Source of the DNA: Cynocephalus volans
Taxonomy: Eukaryota > Chordata > Mammalia > Dermoptera > Cynocephalidae
Assembly (NCBI RefSeq): GCF_027409185.1
Contig: NC_084465.1
Location: 26,453,864-26,517,863, forward strand
Direction of reading: 5' to 3'
Length of the DNA: 64,000 nt
The notes beneath the pieces are model-generated. The model worked only from the letters and a program-made list of their open reading frames with translations, was not told where the DNA came from and did not search any database. Both the position numbers and the translations under genes were made by a program. Below, piece after piece: positions 43,684 through 54,601 of the stretch. Every line of letters starts with the position of its first letter. Positions within the stretch are counted from its first letter, which is position 1.

Positions 43684-44530
43684 TGTAGTGGATTGAATAT
43701 CCCCCCCCAAACTCACTGAAGCTTGAATTGTGTCCCCCAAGTTTTATGTATTAGAAACTTGGCCCCCACTGAGACTCAATAGGGTGGAAAATCCTATTAT
43801 GGTAATAGAAAGGTGGGGCCTTGAAGAGGTAATTAGATTGTAGGACCACACTGTAGTGAATGGATTAAAAATGGTGGTCATGCGTGCCACCACCAGAAAC
43901 ACCCTGGGCTCCCAAGGTGGGGCAGTGCAGGGCTGAGAGCCTTAGCTAAGCCCCACTGACATCTGCAACCAGCCCAGCGATGACCCCGAGCTGCCACTAG
44001 AAACACCCTGAGCTCCTGAGCTGGGGTGGTGGGGGGCCAAGGGCTTCAGCCACATCCCCCTGACATCTGCATCCAGCCCAGCAATGACTGAACCACCGCT
44101 GGAAGCCCCCTGGTCTCCCCTGCCAGAATGAGGTGGGTGCCACAGGCCTCATCCATACCTCCCCTCCTTCCTCCTCCCCCTACCCCTCTCCCCCTCCCCC
44201 TCTCCCTCCTCCCCCTTTCCCTCTCCCCCTCCCCCCCAACTGCTCCACAACAACATCCTAGAATTTAATAAATAATAATAAATTTTTAAAAACTGGTGGT
44301 CATGGGCATGGTTCTGAGGGCTTTAAACGGACAGTGCATGAGGAACTGTCTCTGTCTGCTCTCTTTGCTCCCACCATCTTGCAATGTGAGACCCCTGGGT
44401 CACTGTTGCCACCGCCAGATGGACTTCGGACTTCCCAGCCTCAGAAACTGTAAGCAATAAATTTTGTTTTCTTTATAAATCACCCAGTGTCAAGTATTTT
44501 ATTTAGAAGCAACAGAAACAGACTAATAGA
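43684..44530 (+). mobile_element. Second MST-type MaLR LTR, nested, itself interrupted
   Basis: Begins TGTAGTGGATTGAATATCC and ends CAACAGAAACAGACTAATAGA. It is bracketed by the perfect 5-bp duplication GATGC (43679-43683 and 44531-44535), the size expected of MaLR. After removing the composite insert and one duplicate copy it is about 425 bp, as for MST LTRs. Solo LTR with no coding region. Confidence 0.88.
43883..44293 (+). mobile_element. Unfamiliar composite retroelement (tandem repeat, CT-rich block, A-rich end)
   Basis: A 411-bp insert in the inner LTR, bracketed by a perfect TGGTGGTCATG duplication (43872-43882 and 44294-44304). The LTR text reads on smoothly if it is removed. It has three parts. 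The first is about 2.6 copies of a 102-104-bp GC-rich unit starting at about 43887, 43991 and 44092; its box CTGACATCTGCANCCAGCCC is shared by the first two copies. The second is a CT-rich block with CCCTCTCC motifs (44157-44238). The third is AATTTAATAAATAATAATAA and AATTTTTAAAAAC at the end. Target duplication and A-rich 3' end imply L1-driven retroposition. It has the SVA kind of parts but not SVA order or sequence. I do not recognise the family. Confidence 0.72.
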
Positions 44531-44714
44531 GATGCCCTTTGCTGTGTTATGATGTAAGCAACAACATCTCTCCAGATGCTGGCGCCACGCTCCTGGATTT
44601 CCAGCCTCCAGAACCGTGAGCTAAATCAAGTTCTTTTCTTTATAAATTACCCTGTCTGTGGTATTCTGTTACAGCAACAGAAAGCAGACTAAGACATAGC
44701 CTGCACTAAGACAG

Positions 44715-46077
44715 GGGCCTAACTTAGACTGGGGAAGTCAGAAAAAGCTTGCTAGCACAGATAATGCTTGCACTGAGTTTCAAAAGACAAGTAGGAATTA
44801 TCCAGAAAGAAGGGGAGCAGGTGTTCAGAAGGGGTACAAAGCATGGAGGTGCAAACCCCCCTAGTTCAGGGAGCTGCAGCTGTCCCATGGGCTGAAGCGC
44901 AGGAAGCGTGTTAGGGAGTGGCAAGGGATGGGAGGGTGGGGGGTGGCAGGGAGCAAGGCCAGAGCCAGGGAGAAATGTGACCGGCTGTGTGGAAAGTGGG
45001 CAAGAGGGGCTGGAGTGGGCCCTGCCACGCCTGTTGTGCTCCATACGGCCAAGGCCCCACGTGCAGGGGAAAATGACAGCCAGGTCTTCAACTGGCCAGT
45101 CACTGGTCACAGTGACTGTGCCTACATGATGCCTGGCCATCGTTATAGAACCTTCCAGTGGCACGGCGAGGAGCACTGGTTGCATGGTAACAACTCTGCT
45201 GAGAACCTCAACCTACAAGACGGGTGACGTGGCATGTTTGTGGCAATTTTTGGAACAATATAAAGTAATTATTCAGGAGTTTCAAGGTGTCATATTAAAG
45301 GGATAGAGGCTTGAGAAGCCCCCACTTGGGGTTTCCTGTAGAACCTCACTTGGGACAGACTGACCACTGTTGCCACCAACTGGAACTTATCCCCCAAGAG
45401 CCAATAGGGAGCCTGGAGAAGCCACTTCTTGCCACCGGATATTGTCTGTAATCCTTTGCTGAAAATGGAAATCCTTCACGTGGGAGGCAGTAACTTGCAT
45501 GAGATATGTGTCTGCAGGCTCGTTTTCACCCATCTCCAGGGACACCAGGAGACTGCCCACACCTCAGACACCAATCTCACGTCCCAGGTTGTCACCTGTA
45601 CTTCTGACTGACCAGCTAAAAATCAGGGTTCCCACGATCTCCCCCTCAGAGTTGATAATTTGTTAGGACAGCACACAGAATCCAGGGAAACACTTTACCT
45701 ACATTACAGGTTTATTACACAGGATATCACAAAGGATGCAGATGAGGAGACGCAGGACAGGTAGGTGGGAAGGGGCGGGGAGCTCCCGTGCCCTCTGGGC
45801 AGCTACTCTCCCAGCACCTCCAGGTGCTCGGCACGTGGAGCTCATCGGACTTTATTGTTCAAGTGTTTTAATACAGCTTAAAAGAGCTTAGTCTCCAGCT
45901 AAATGTATTTGGACAAAGACCAAATATATTTTGTATTATACCACATTGTCCACGAGGCCACTGGGAATAGAGATCTGAAATTTGGGATGGACATGTGTCC
46001 AGAGAGACAGACTTGGCTGTCACCAGCCTATAGCAGTAGTGGAAGTCGGGGTGTGGGTGACATCCCAAAATGCCAGC
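44715..46077. other. Intergenic DNA, with an LTR-like stretch
   Basis: No gene. About 45624-45850 (TTGATAATTTGTTAGGACAG, ACATTACAGGTTTATTACAC, CTCCCAGCACCTCCAGGTGC) resembles an antisense endogenous-retrovirus LTR of a family I cannot name. The rest looks like single-copy or very old sequence. Confidence 0.45.
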
Positions 46078-46505
46078 TGCATTACTTTCCTGAGGCTGCT
46101 ATAACAAATGACCACAACAGGGTGACTTAAAACACCAGAAATTTATTGTCTCACAGTTCTGGAGGCCAGAAGTCTGAAGTCACGGTGTTGGCAGGGCCAC
46201 GCTCCATCCTAAGATAATCTGTTCTGTGTTTCTCCCAGCTTGTGGCAGCTGCTAGCAACCCTTGGAGTTCCTTGGTTTGTAGACACATCACACCAGTGTC
46301 CGTATCCGTCATCGTGTTGCCTCCTCTGTCTCTTATAAGGACACTTGTTATCGGAGTTACGGCCCACCCGGATAAGCCAGGATGATCTCCTCATCTCAAA
46401 ATCCTTAACCTGATTACATCTGCAAAGACCTTTTTTCCAAATAAGGTCACATTCACAGGTTCTGGGGATTAGGATGTGGATGCATATTTTGGAGGTCACC
46501 AACCT
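46078..46505 (-). mobile_element. MLT1-type MaLR LTR
   Basis: Antisense: GAGGCTGCTATAACAAATGA, AACACCAGAAATTTATTGTC, TCACAGTTCTGGAGGCCAGA, GTCTCTTATAAGGACACTTG and AATAAGGTCACATTCACAGG. About 425 bp, old, solo. Confidence 0.85.
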
Positions 46506-47009
46506 TGAAGAGAAGAAACCAGCAAGGACCCTAAGAATGGTTGTTGATGCCACATGACTGCAGGGGGACCCACTCGGGGAGCAGACATTATTGTTTTGTT
46601 TTGATGCTACTTCTCCTTTGGTTTATTCCTTCTTTGCTAAAGACTGTTTTGAAAGTTCTAATCAGTCTTTGCTGTGCCATGAAGCACCCTGGTTCTTGGG
46701 ACAGAGTAACAAAGGGGCTCAGCTCGCCTCTGGGGCAATCAAAGAGGGAGTCTCAGGGGAGAGAGGAAATCAGGGACCTTCTCCACGGAAGCCTCCTCTA
46801 GAGCTGAGCCTTGGAGAATCAAGCTTCTGTCCAATCAAGGAAGATAGTGGCCTTTGCACAAAGACTTGGAGCCTGGGAAGCCTCTGGAAGCTGGTGATGC
46901 TGATACAGAAATAAGGAAGGCAGAGATAAAGGCAGGGGTGGGATAGGGTGGGGAGGACAGAGGGACAGAGTCAAGACCCCGTCAGATCTGTGTACCCAGG
47001 GAGAAGCCC

Positions 47010-47122
47010 CTTCTATACAGTGAGCTCCTCGAAGGCTGGGAGCAGCCCCCACTGCCACCCTACACCCCTCGGCACCCATCCACGCAGGGCAACGGGCAAC
47101 TGTGTGCTTGTGGAATGAATAA
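47010..47122 (+). repeat. L2 3' end-like relic
   Basis: ACAGTGAGCTCCTCGAAGGC, GGGAGCAGCCCCC and TGTGCTTGTGGAATGAATAA follow the order of the L2 terminal text (AAGCTCCATGAGGGCAGGG ... TTGTTGAATGAATGA). Confidence 0.6.
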
Positions 47123-47287
47123 GCTGGTCCCTTGTCTTGCTGAGGGAGGAGCAGGAGCCCAGGGCCAGCTTGGGTCAAGGTGTGCTCTTAGCTGGAGGCT
47201 GGAGGTGGAGAAGGGATGGGGAGGCTCGTGGGAGTGATGCTAGAGAAACTAGACAGAGCCGGGGCAGACCACCTTCCCTTATAAAGG

Positions 47288-47385
47288 ACGATAATAGTGC
47301 CCACATTGCAGGCAATTGTTTGGGGAGTAAAACAGGCGAGTGCTGTAAAGCATTTAGCACACACAGAGTGAGTGGTCACTGATGC
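47288..47385 (+). repeat. MIR SINE, 3' part
   Basis: GATAATAGTGCCCACATTGC, AGTAAAACAGGCGAGTGCTG and TAAAGCATTTAGCACACACA are the decayed 3' half of MIR. Confidence 0.65.
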
Positions 47386-48799
47386 AGAAACTGTTATAAG
47401 CACTTCTCTGGAAGATGGAAGTAGATTGATGTGACCAGTAGGGAAAGTCTGGGACCTCTGCAGGGACAGGCACCTGTGGCCTGTGGTGCCAGGAGCAAGG
47501 GGGTTGGCACTGGGAAGCGTCAGGCAATGATCCATCTCTCTGAGGTCAGGAAAGTGGGAGTCCAGGTGCTGAAAGTGGAGACGCCTCTCGATAGAGGAAT
47601 ATCTTGGTGCATCTCACTACACAGGCCATGGCAGGTCGTGCAGATTAGTGCATGCCCAGGCATGAGGCGCCTTCGTCTGGTTTTCATTCCCCAGGCCTGA
47701 GAGTGCTTTTTCAAAGATCTGTTGGGAAGAGATCCCACCCTCTTCCTCATGCTCACGATGCCTGTCATCAGGAAGTCCTGCTTAGTATCTCTCCTGATGC
47801 CCTCATGCTGGAGCCCTGGCAGATGGCCCTGTGTTGGGCTGGGAGACATAGACAGAGGGTCTTTTGCAAAAAAAACACGCTGCCCAGATCCCTGGCGACA
47901 ACTACACGCCCTCATCTTTGGAGGACAGGTGGGTGAGGAGGGACCCAGCTGCCACCTGGAGAAGACAGGGCCGGTCAGTCTTGAAGCTCCATTCCCAGTC
48001 TCTGTCAGCTTCAAAGCAATTTCCGTTATTGCCAGTGCCATTGGCTGGAAGTCTGTGTTGGGGCAGGTGGGCACAGTTAATTCCTGCATACGCCTTCATG
48101 TTCTCTTGGTGGTAAACAGAGATAACCTGAACTCTAAACAGTCAGTTCCAGGCTGCCACATGATCCTTACCACCTGCAACTCTGCTCCCTCAGTAGATGA
48201 TGGGCTTGCTTGAAAGACCTCAGAGCCCTTCCTGGACTCTTGTGAGATGCAGGACAGTGGGGGATTCTGGGATTCCAGCATGAGGGGCCACACTCTCCCG
48301 ACCCGGGCAGGCCACCCACCAGGAGCATGCCGCCTGCCATTCTGCCAGCCCCCTCACTCCCTCCAGCATCCCACTGCCCACAAACACCAAGTTCTGTATT
48401 ACTGCAATTGCTGGGATCATCTCATGACTCCTGGGGCCTCCAGGCCCAACTGGCAAAAGGGACCTAGGTACTAGGATGCCCCAGCCAGCTGGCTCCCCCA
48501 CATCCACTGGGCAGGGACCCTCCATCTTCCTGCTGGAGCCAGGGCTGGAGGGGGTGGGCAGCTCTCTCGGCTGCCTGGGCTCCTGAAGCTGCTGGGGGGG
48601 TGGTCCCCCAACCCTCTCCCAGCCCTCTCCCCTCCCAGGGCTCTGGAGGCAGGGCACTGTCCTAACTCAACCAGCCCTTCCTGGCTGACAGTGCACAGTC
48701 CCTCCTGGGGCACCCCTGCAGCAGCCCAGAGATTCCCAGGCTGACCACATGGGCGTCCCAGAGCAGGACCCACTGGCGCCAGGAGGAAGACTGCTAGTG

Positions 48800-49070
48800 A
48801 CTCGGCTTTTGAACACCTGCTACAAATGTGAATAGCTCACATGCTTGGGCTCATTTTACTCTCCCAACAACGGCCCTGGAAGACAGGCGCCATTATCTCC
48901 ACTTACCTCGGGTAAGGAAGCGGAGACTCCGAGACAGACCGTGTGAGAAAGTTCGCTCACCTTCTGCCCGTTGCCTCACTTGACCCCCACACGGCCCCTG
49001 AGCTAGGCACTCTCATCTGACCCATGCCTAGGTCAGGAAATGGGTGCCTGGCAGGAGGTCAGCCAGCAGG
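48800..49070 (-). repeat. Two adjacent MIR relics
   Basis: CATTATCTCCACTTACCTCG with AAGGAAGCGGAGACTCCGAG (about 48888-48940), and again CACTTGACCCCCACACGGCC with GTCAGGAAATGGGTGCCTGG (about 48976-49055), look like two antisense MIR cores in tandem. Confidence 0.55.
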
Positions 49071-50050
49071 ACATGGGCAGTCCAGGTCCCCAGTCCGCCC
49101 TTGCCCTGGTCACCACAGTGCCATGCTGCCAGGCCCTCAGATTCACAGCCAGTCACTGAAGGAGCCGGATCGGAACCCAGGGACGCCTGGACATGGGACC
49201 TCTCACTCTGCTCTCGGCCCTGACCCAACAGTCAGCCCACCTTGAACTCTGCAAGCCTTCCTTCCATGAAGCCCTGCGTGCCCCCGCCAGCATCCTCTGG
49301 GACCCCCCGTGCCAGCTCCCTGGGCTCTCCAGCCATCTCCTCTCCTCCTGCTCTCTCTGCCCCGGTCTATCCACCCTCCACTTTCTCTAGCTGGACACTT
49401 TCTTTACGTCAATGCCCCCATTGCCTACAGAATTACACAGAAAGTTCCCAACTTCCAGGACCCGCCACTGCCTTATTTCATAAGCCTCCTGCCCAGACAA
49501 GCAAGGTTCCTGCCTTCTCTAAACCAGGCCACCCCTTCTCTGCCACCTCAAGCCCTGGGCCCAGATGCCAGGGAGGAGGGTCTCCCCTACCCTCTGGAAA
49601 GCACTTCTGGCTGGGGGTCAGGGAAGCTTCCAGTAGGAAGCAGCTTTTAAGGCAGGTCCTAAAGGATGGGCAGGCTAGGGGTGGGGCAGAAGAGTCAGCC
49701 TGGGTCCCACTGAGGTAGGAAGGCTGGGTCCAGGGGTCTCTGGTGGGAGAGGGAGTCAGCCAGAGCAGCCCCCCAGAACGCAAGAGGGGGCACTGCCATC
49801 CCTAAAACCCTCAGGAGAGACCTGGAAGTCCAGAATGGCGGGTGTGGAGTGGGGTGCATGGAAGGGGTGCAATACTGTCAACCTTCCCACAGGTGGGAAG
49901 ATGTCGAAATAACTGAAGGGTGACAGCCAGCCTATCACTGCCTGTCACTCACCTGCTGTTACCTTGGCCAAGTCATTCCTGTCCCTCAGTCTCAGTGTCC
50001 TCATCCGTAAAGTGGAGGAGTGGGGGGCAAAGTACACAAGTAGTCATTTA
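49071..50050. other. Single-copy intergenic DNA
   Basis: No gene. It contains the CTCF-type site at 49777 and a sense MIR fragment (about 49930-50030: TTACCTTGGCCAAGTCATTC, CAGTGTCCTCATCCGTAAAG). Confidence 0.55.
49777..49795 (+). promoter_or_regulatory. CTCF-type binding site (weaker)
   Basis: AACGCAAGAGGGGGCACTG keeps the CANNAGGGGGCRCT core. It has the same orientation as the sites at 15830 and 19074. Confidence 0.5.
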
Positions 50051-50061
50051 AGAAATTTTTT

Positions 50062-50222
50062 AAAAAATTTTTATTGAATCAAAATTGATTATACATATTT
50101 TGGGGGTTCAACATTGAGATATGTTGATCAAATCAATATTACTAGCATACATATTGTTACAAATGATAATTATTCTTTATGCCCCTTGTCCGATCTCTCC
50201 CCATCCCCCTCTCCCTCCCCCT
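50062..50222 (-). mobile_element. L1 3' end, short 5'-truncated insertion
   Basis: Antisense L1 3' terminus (TTTTTATTGAATCAAAATTG, ATTATACATATTTTGGGGGT, GTTGATCAAATCAATATTAC, then the C-rich complement of the G-rich tract). AGAAATTTTTT flanks both sides (50051 and 50223). It shares end sequence with the L1 at 27078 and is less decayed. Confidence 0.85.
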
Positions 50223-50234
50223 AGAAATTTTTTT

Positions 50235-51447
50235 TTAGCATCAGAAACTGGAAGTTTTCCTTAAAGGAGACTTTCTCAGAAGTCTTAAGAACAACAGATC
50301 AAAGTGGAGGTGCGCAAATTGACGGGGAGGTGGGGGTCCCAGAGGCCGATCAGCCTCCCCTCGCCTTCTTGTGTCTGCCCAGATGTGGCCCCAGGTCCCC
50401 AGGCATCAATACTGAATTGTCCGTGTTTCTGTGGTCCCTGGGCTGCCGTGGCCGGCAGGAGGGGAGACAGCCCCGGAGACCTGAGGACCAGCAAGCAGGA
50501 CTGGCGTCGACCTCTCCTTCCCACACCGAACCTTCCAGGCTCCTGCAGCTGCAGCACCTACCGCACACACGAGCAGCTTGCTGCAGTTTACGACAGTGAG
50601 TGTGTGTCTTCCATTTGCACACCTTTTGACCTAGAGATACCACCCATCAGAATGTGTATAAAGAAACTCGCTTTTTTATAATCAGGAAATTAGCAAAGGC
50701 CCCACCTGTCCTTAAGCTGGGCTTGATAAATGAAGAAACAACCATAGGATGAAGTACTCAGCAGCTATTCTTTGTCATGGAATATAATTTTCCCAAATGG
50801 GAAAAGGTTACTCAGTGTATGCAAAATGGTCTCATTTTTCATTAAGACACACGCGTAGGGAAAAGAAGACCAGAAGCGCCTGCCGCCGGTGGTTTTCTGG
50901 GCCTTATATTGTCTGCTGCGGTTTCGCTGCAGCCTGGGCATGACTTCTGTGATGAGAGCAGGGGGCTCCTAAGTTTAATTTTAGCAGGCAATTAGAGAAA
51001 AAGGAAAAATAAAAATCCAAAGCCCCCAGACAAATTCTGCAGGGCGGCAAGCCCAGGGCACACAGGCCGAGTGGCCCGCCGCCCCCAGGCCGCCCGCCCC
51101 TCCCCTCCCTTTTTTCCAGGGCTTCTCTCAGGCAGGTAACGCGATCCTCCCCATGAGGAGGGTCTCAGTCCCTGGCTCCTCTCCCTTGAGGCCACTGCAT
51201 TTCCTGGGCTCAGGCCCAGAAATGGAGAGGCCTCCAGCAGCCCTCCCCTTGACTCAGAGCAAAATCGTCTCTGCTCCCACACATGGTGCTACCAGTGGCT
51301 GGGGTGGGTCTGCAGGACCCTCTGAGCTGGGGTGGGGGGCCCTCTCTGCCGAGCACTTCCCCCCTTGGGTTAATTATCGTGTAATAAGATCCTGCAGATG
51401 GCTCTTGGCCCACAGAGACAAGGAGAAGAAACGAGTATCAAGGGTCT
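50235..51447. other. Single-copy intergenic DNA
   Basis: No gene recognised; several overlapping open frames on both strands without domains. A moderately CpG-rich patch lies near 51030-51150. Confidence 0.5.
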
Positions 51448-51610
51448 CCCATTTCTGCACACTGTGCTAAAAGCTTTACATAGATTATTAAATTTAAGAC
51501 TAACATTCCCATGAGGTAGGTATATTCTTAGCCCCATCTTGAGGATGAGGAAACTGAGGCTCATAGAGGTGAGGTAACTTGTTTAAGGCAACACTAGCCA
51601 GGAAGCCAGC
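51448..51610 (-). repeat. MIR SINE
   Basis: CACACTGTGCTAAAAGCTTT, CCCATGAGGTAGGTATATTC, GAGGATGAGGAAACTGAGGC and GAGGTAACTTGTTTAAGGCA. This is the best-preserved antisense MIR in the window. Confidence 0.85.
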
Positions 51611-52464
51611 AAGCTCCAGTCTCCTGGGCCTTTTCCAAAGGTGCCAGGTCTTAGCCCCTTTCCTGGGTCATGAGGGAAATGGGAGGTCTCTTCTCTGCTT
51701 GGCTGGGGCCCCTGGGTGGGACAGGTCTGGTGAGGCCGTTTCTGCCCAGCCCCAGTCAGCTCTGCCACAGGTGGTGGGGCCTTGGAGCCCAGCCATGCAC
51801 AGGCTGTCCCTGCTGCCTTCTCCTCCCCTCAGACAGAAGGGACAGCATTTACACCTTTAGGGCACATGCCCAACTGCCCTCTGGATGGGCCCCCACCTGT
51901 TCCCAGGTCAAGCAGGGAGTCCTGAGAGACGAGGGTGAGGGGGCTGTGGCTCGGAGCCCTGGGGTTTTCCTTACATCAAGGGGAGCAAGGCCTAATCCCC
52001 CCACTCCCCTCACCCTCAGGGGTTTTTCCTTCACGGCTGGGCAGACTGGCCCCTTGGGGTGGGTCTGGGTCCTCGGCACCAGGTATTCTTAGCCACACAC
52101 CAGTCTCATCTCATAGGGCAGCAGGGTATGTGGGGGGGAGGCTGAGGAGGGACTGTCCAAGACAGACAGGGGAGGACAGCTGGGCAAGAGTTGAGCAGAC
52201 AGAGACAGAAACGAGAGAGAGAAACAGAGCCAGCAAGAGCTGGAACAAAGAGATCCTCAGAGAGACTCAACGAGAGCACAAGCTCGGAAGGGTGCCCACC
52301 GGGCACCAGCAGCTGGTGTCGGACACTTCAGCCAGCTCCGGGGCTGGGAGGTGCGGAGGTGGGAAGCAGGTAGAGTTGCCAGATTTAGTGAGTAAAATTA
52401 CAAGACTCCCAGTTAGATTTGAATTTTAGACAAATAAACACTTTTTAATTTTTTAAAAATTTTA
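51611..52464. other. Single-copy intergenic DNA
   Basis: No gene. The purine-rich GAGA/GACAGA text about 52190-52285 gives a charged open frame that I do not accept as coding. Confidence 0.5.
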
Positions 52465-52637
52465 AGATTTTTATTTTTTTTAAAGATGACCAGTAAGGGG
52501 ATCTTAACCCTTGACTTGGTGTTGTCAGCACAACCTTCTCCTAAGTGAGCCAACTGGCCATCCATACATGGGATCCGAACGCGTGGCCTTGGTGTTATCA
52601 GCACCACACTCTCCCAAGTGAGCCACGGGCCAACCCT
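52465..52637 (-). mobile_element. CYN-type SINE, dimer
   Basis: Antisense dimer: GATGACCAGTAAGGGGATCT ... GTGAGCCAACTGGCCATCCA ... GGGATCCGAACGCGTGGCCT ... GTGAGCCACGGGCCAACCC. Flanks TAAACACTTTTT and TAAACATTTTTTT suggest the target duplication. Confidence 0.93.
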
Positions 52638-54404
52638 AAACATTTTTTTAAAAAGCATAAGTATGTCCTGTGCAATATTTGGGCCATACTTATACTAAAA
52701 AATTATCTATTGTTTATCTAAAATTCCAATCTGACTGGTGTCCTGTGTTTCACCTGGCACATTAGACCCAGGGCCTGTGTTCCTCAGCCGTAGAGGTGCA
52801 CCCAGAGGGCACTTAATTGTTCCCTCGGGCCACTGACACCCATCTCCACACAGGCAGGACAGGCCTGTTACATGCTCAAATCTTGTCTCCACGCACAGTG
52901 GACGCCAGGCCTTCCTGACCCATGACAGGACTGCTCTCTCAAGTGCCAGCTCAGATACAGAAGCCCCTCTACCTGACCTGGACTCCCAGAAATGTGCCAA
53001 GGAGCTTGGGTGGGATTAGGGACTGACCCTGTGGGTGCCTCAGGGGCTGGGTGCAGCAGCTGGTCGGGGACCAGTGCCCAGAGGAGGCACAGCTTCTGCT
53101 AAAGATGTCCAGGGGCCGAAGCATGGGGGGTGCAGCCAGGGAAATGCCTCTATTCCACCCCAGGCAGCTCTTCGGACAGTGAACAGCCTGGCCAGAAGGG
53201 AGTTCTGCCTCTCTGCTTTAGTAGGTGAGTATCCTGAGGCCCAGAGAGGCAGTTCCAGGTCTGGAGTACAGGCACTTTGGCCCTCAGGGCGGTTCTGTCT
53301 GCTGTGGTGTGCAGTGCTACCACGCTACCATGGCCTGTGGCTGGGACATGCTGTGGGGGCCTAGCATTTTCTACTGAGCGAAGTTGTCTCCCCTCCTTTG
53401 TCTCATGTGAGGTGCACAACAACTCAAGACAACAGATGGAATGGCCAGCATTGTCCCTGGTTTTATAGATGCAGAAACTGAGGCACATAAAAGCATCTAG
53501 CCCAAAGCTGTACAGAGAGATGGTGGCAGAGCTCCAGCCAGAACAGAAACCCAGCTTGGCTGGAGGCAGAATGAGAAACCCAGGGCAACTTGTTGCTCAT
53601 TCTTTAGCCAGTCTGGGCTGGGACCCAGAGAAGGTACCAGGTTCTGCAGGAACCGGAGCTCATGGGCAAAGGCAGACGATGAAGTCGATTTTGGTCATGG
53701 TAGATCACAGATCCCTGCAAACCCAGGAAAGAACAGACGTGCCTGCAGCAGCACCCCCCACATGAGCTGGCAAGCTGAGCCCCTGCCCTGCACTCTGCAA
53801 AGGTGTGGGCTGGCCCTGGAGCCCAGAGCTCCAAATTCCCCACTGCCTGCCTGGTGCTAATGGATTACTTCTGATCCTCCCCTCACCTCAGTTTCCCCAC
53901 CTGCGAAGTGGGTGGAACTATGCTATCATCTCAGCTTCTAGAAGCCCAGATGTGCCCTGTTTGATTACAAAGTGGATTAAAAGTCTTGGTGTACCTGATA
54001 CAAGTAATTCTATCCTGTACACAGATAGTTTCTTTGAAAGGCAGCCTCAGGTGGCCTTTCACCAGCCTCCCTGCCCCTCCCCTACAGCCCCTGCAGAATG
54101 GGCTGTGAAGGAAAGAGAGAGAAAGATAGTAGCTCATCCTGGCACCCCTGAAGGGTCGCTGTTGCTGTTCATTCTTGCTGTGGGCTCCCAGGAAGACCCA
54201 GATGAGCACCAGCCCCTGTACGTGCCCTGTATGTGCCCTGCTCCTCCCAGGCTGGTCTCTGCTGAAAAGGGCTATAATACCCAGACAATAGGGCTGCAGA
54301 CCAGAGGGGCAGGGTTCCTGCAGAATACACAGAGACGCTCAGGTGCCAAACCAGTTGGCCACAGGGTCCCAACTCAAATTCTACTCACATGAGGCACCTT
54401 TGGT
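52638..54404. other. Single-copy intergenic DNA with MIR relics
   Basis: No gene. MIR fragments lie at 53444-53575 (listed) and about 53875-53930. A 195-codon open frame (53805-54392) lacks any recognisable domain. Confidence 0.55.
53444..53575 (-). repeat. MIR SINE fragment
   Basis: GGTTTTATAGATGCAGAAAC TGAGGCAC followed by AGAGATGGTGGCAGAGCTCC AGCC is the antisense MIR core. Confidence 0.75.
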
Positions 54405-54419
54405 AGAGCCTGTGTCTCT

Positions 54420-54586
54420 CCCTTTTGTTTAAAGATGACCAGTAAGGGGATCTTAACCCTTGACTTGGTGTTGTCAGCACCACGCTCTCTCAAGTGAGCC
54501 AACCGGCCATCCCTATATAGGGATCCGAACCCATGGCCTTGGTGTTATCAGCACCACACTCTCCTGAGTGAGCCACGGGCCAGCCC
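54420..54586 (-). mobile_element. CYN-type SINE, dimer
   Basis: Antisense dimer with short tail TTTTGTTTAAA. Contains CCATCCCTATATAGGGATCC at the junction of the monomers. The duplication AGAGCCYSTGTCTCT (54405-54419 and 54587-54601) differs at two bases. Confidence 0.94.
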
Positions 54587-54601
54587 AGAGCCCCTGTCTC
54601 T

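Larger units (their letters stand above)
43477..44696 (+). mobile_element. MST/THE1-type MaLR LTR, split by a nested insertion
   Basis: Starts TGCTGTGGTTTGAATGTGTC, stops at 43683, and resumes at 44536 with CATCTCTCCAGATGCTGGCG-type text, ending GGTATTCTGTTACAGCAACA and GACTAAGACA. Near-identical 5-mers (CAGCC at 43472, TAGCC at 44697) flank it. About 370 bp without the insert. It sits inside the last bases of the MLT1 LTR. Confidence 0.82.
43111..44714 (+). mobile_element. MLT1-type MaLR LTR, split by a nested insertion
   Basis: The left part (43111-43476) reads ATGTTTATGTCCCCCTCCTT, GTCGAAGCCCTAACCCACAA, TGGAGGTGATTAGGTTTAGA, GAACTGTGAGAAACAAGTGT and GGTATTTTGTTATAGCAGCC. Its last bases (TGCACTAAGACA) reappear at about 44702-44714 after the insertion. 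Total about 380 bp, as expected for a solo MLT1 LTR. It is the oldest shell of the nest. Confidence 0.8.
46506..48800. other. Mostly single-copy intergenic DNA with L2 and MIR relics
   Basis: No gene. Open frames of up to 189 codons exist on both strands without domains or splice context. An L2 3' end-like stretch (47010-47122) and a MIR (47288-47385) are present. Confidence 0.55.

Noticed and set aside
43883..44293. Classification of the composite element as a true SVA
   Set aside because: SVA is hominoid-specific and has its hexamer block at the 5' end with Alu and SINE-R parts. None of these are present and the order differs.
47520..48213. Open frames of 163-189 codons on both strands
   Set aside because: They overlap on opposite strands, show no domains, and have no supporting splice sites or promoter.
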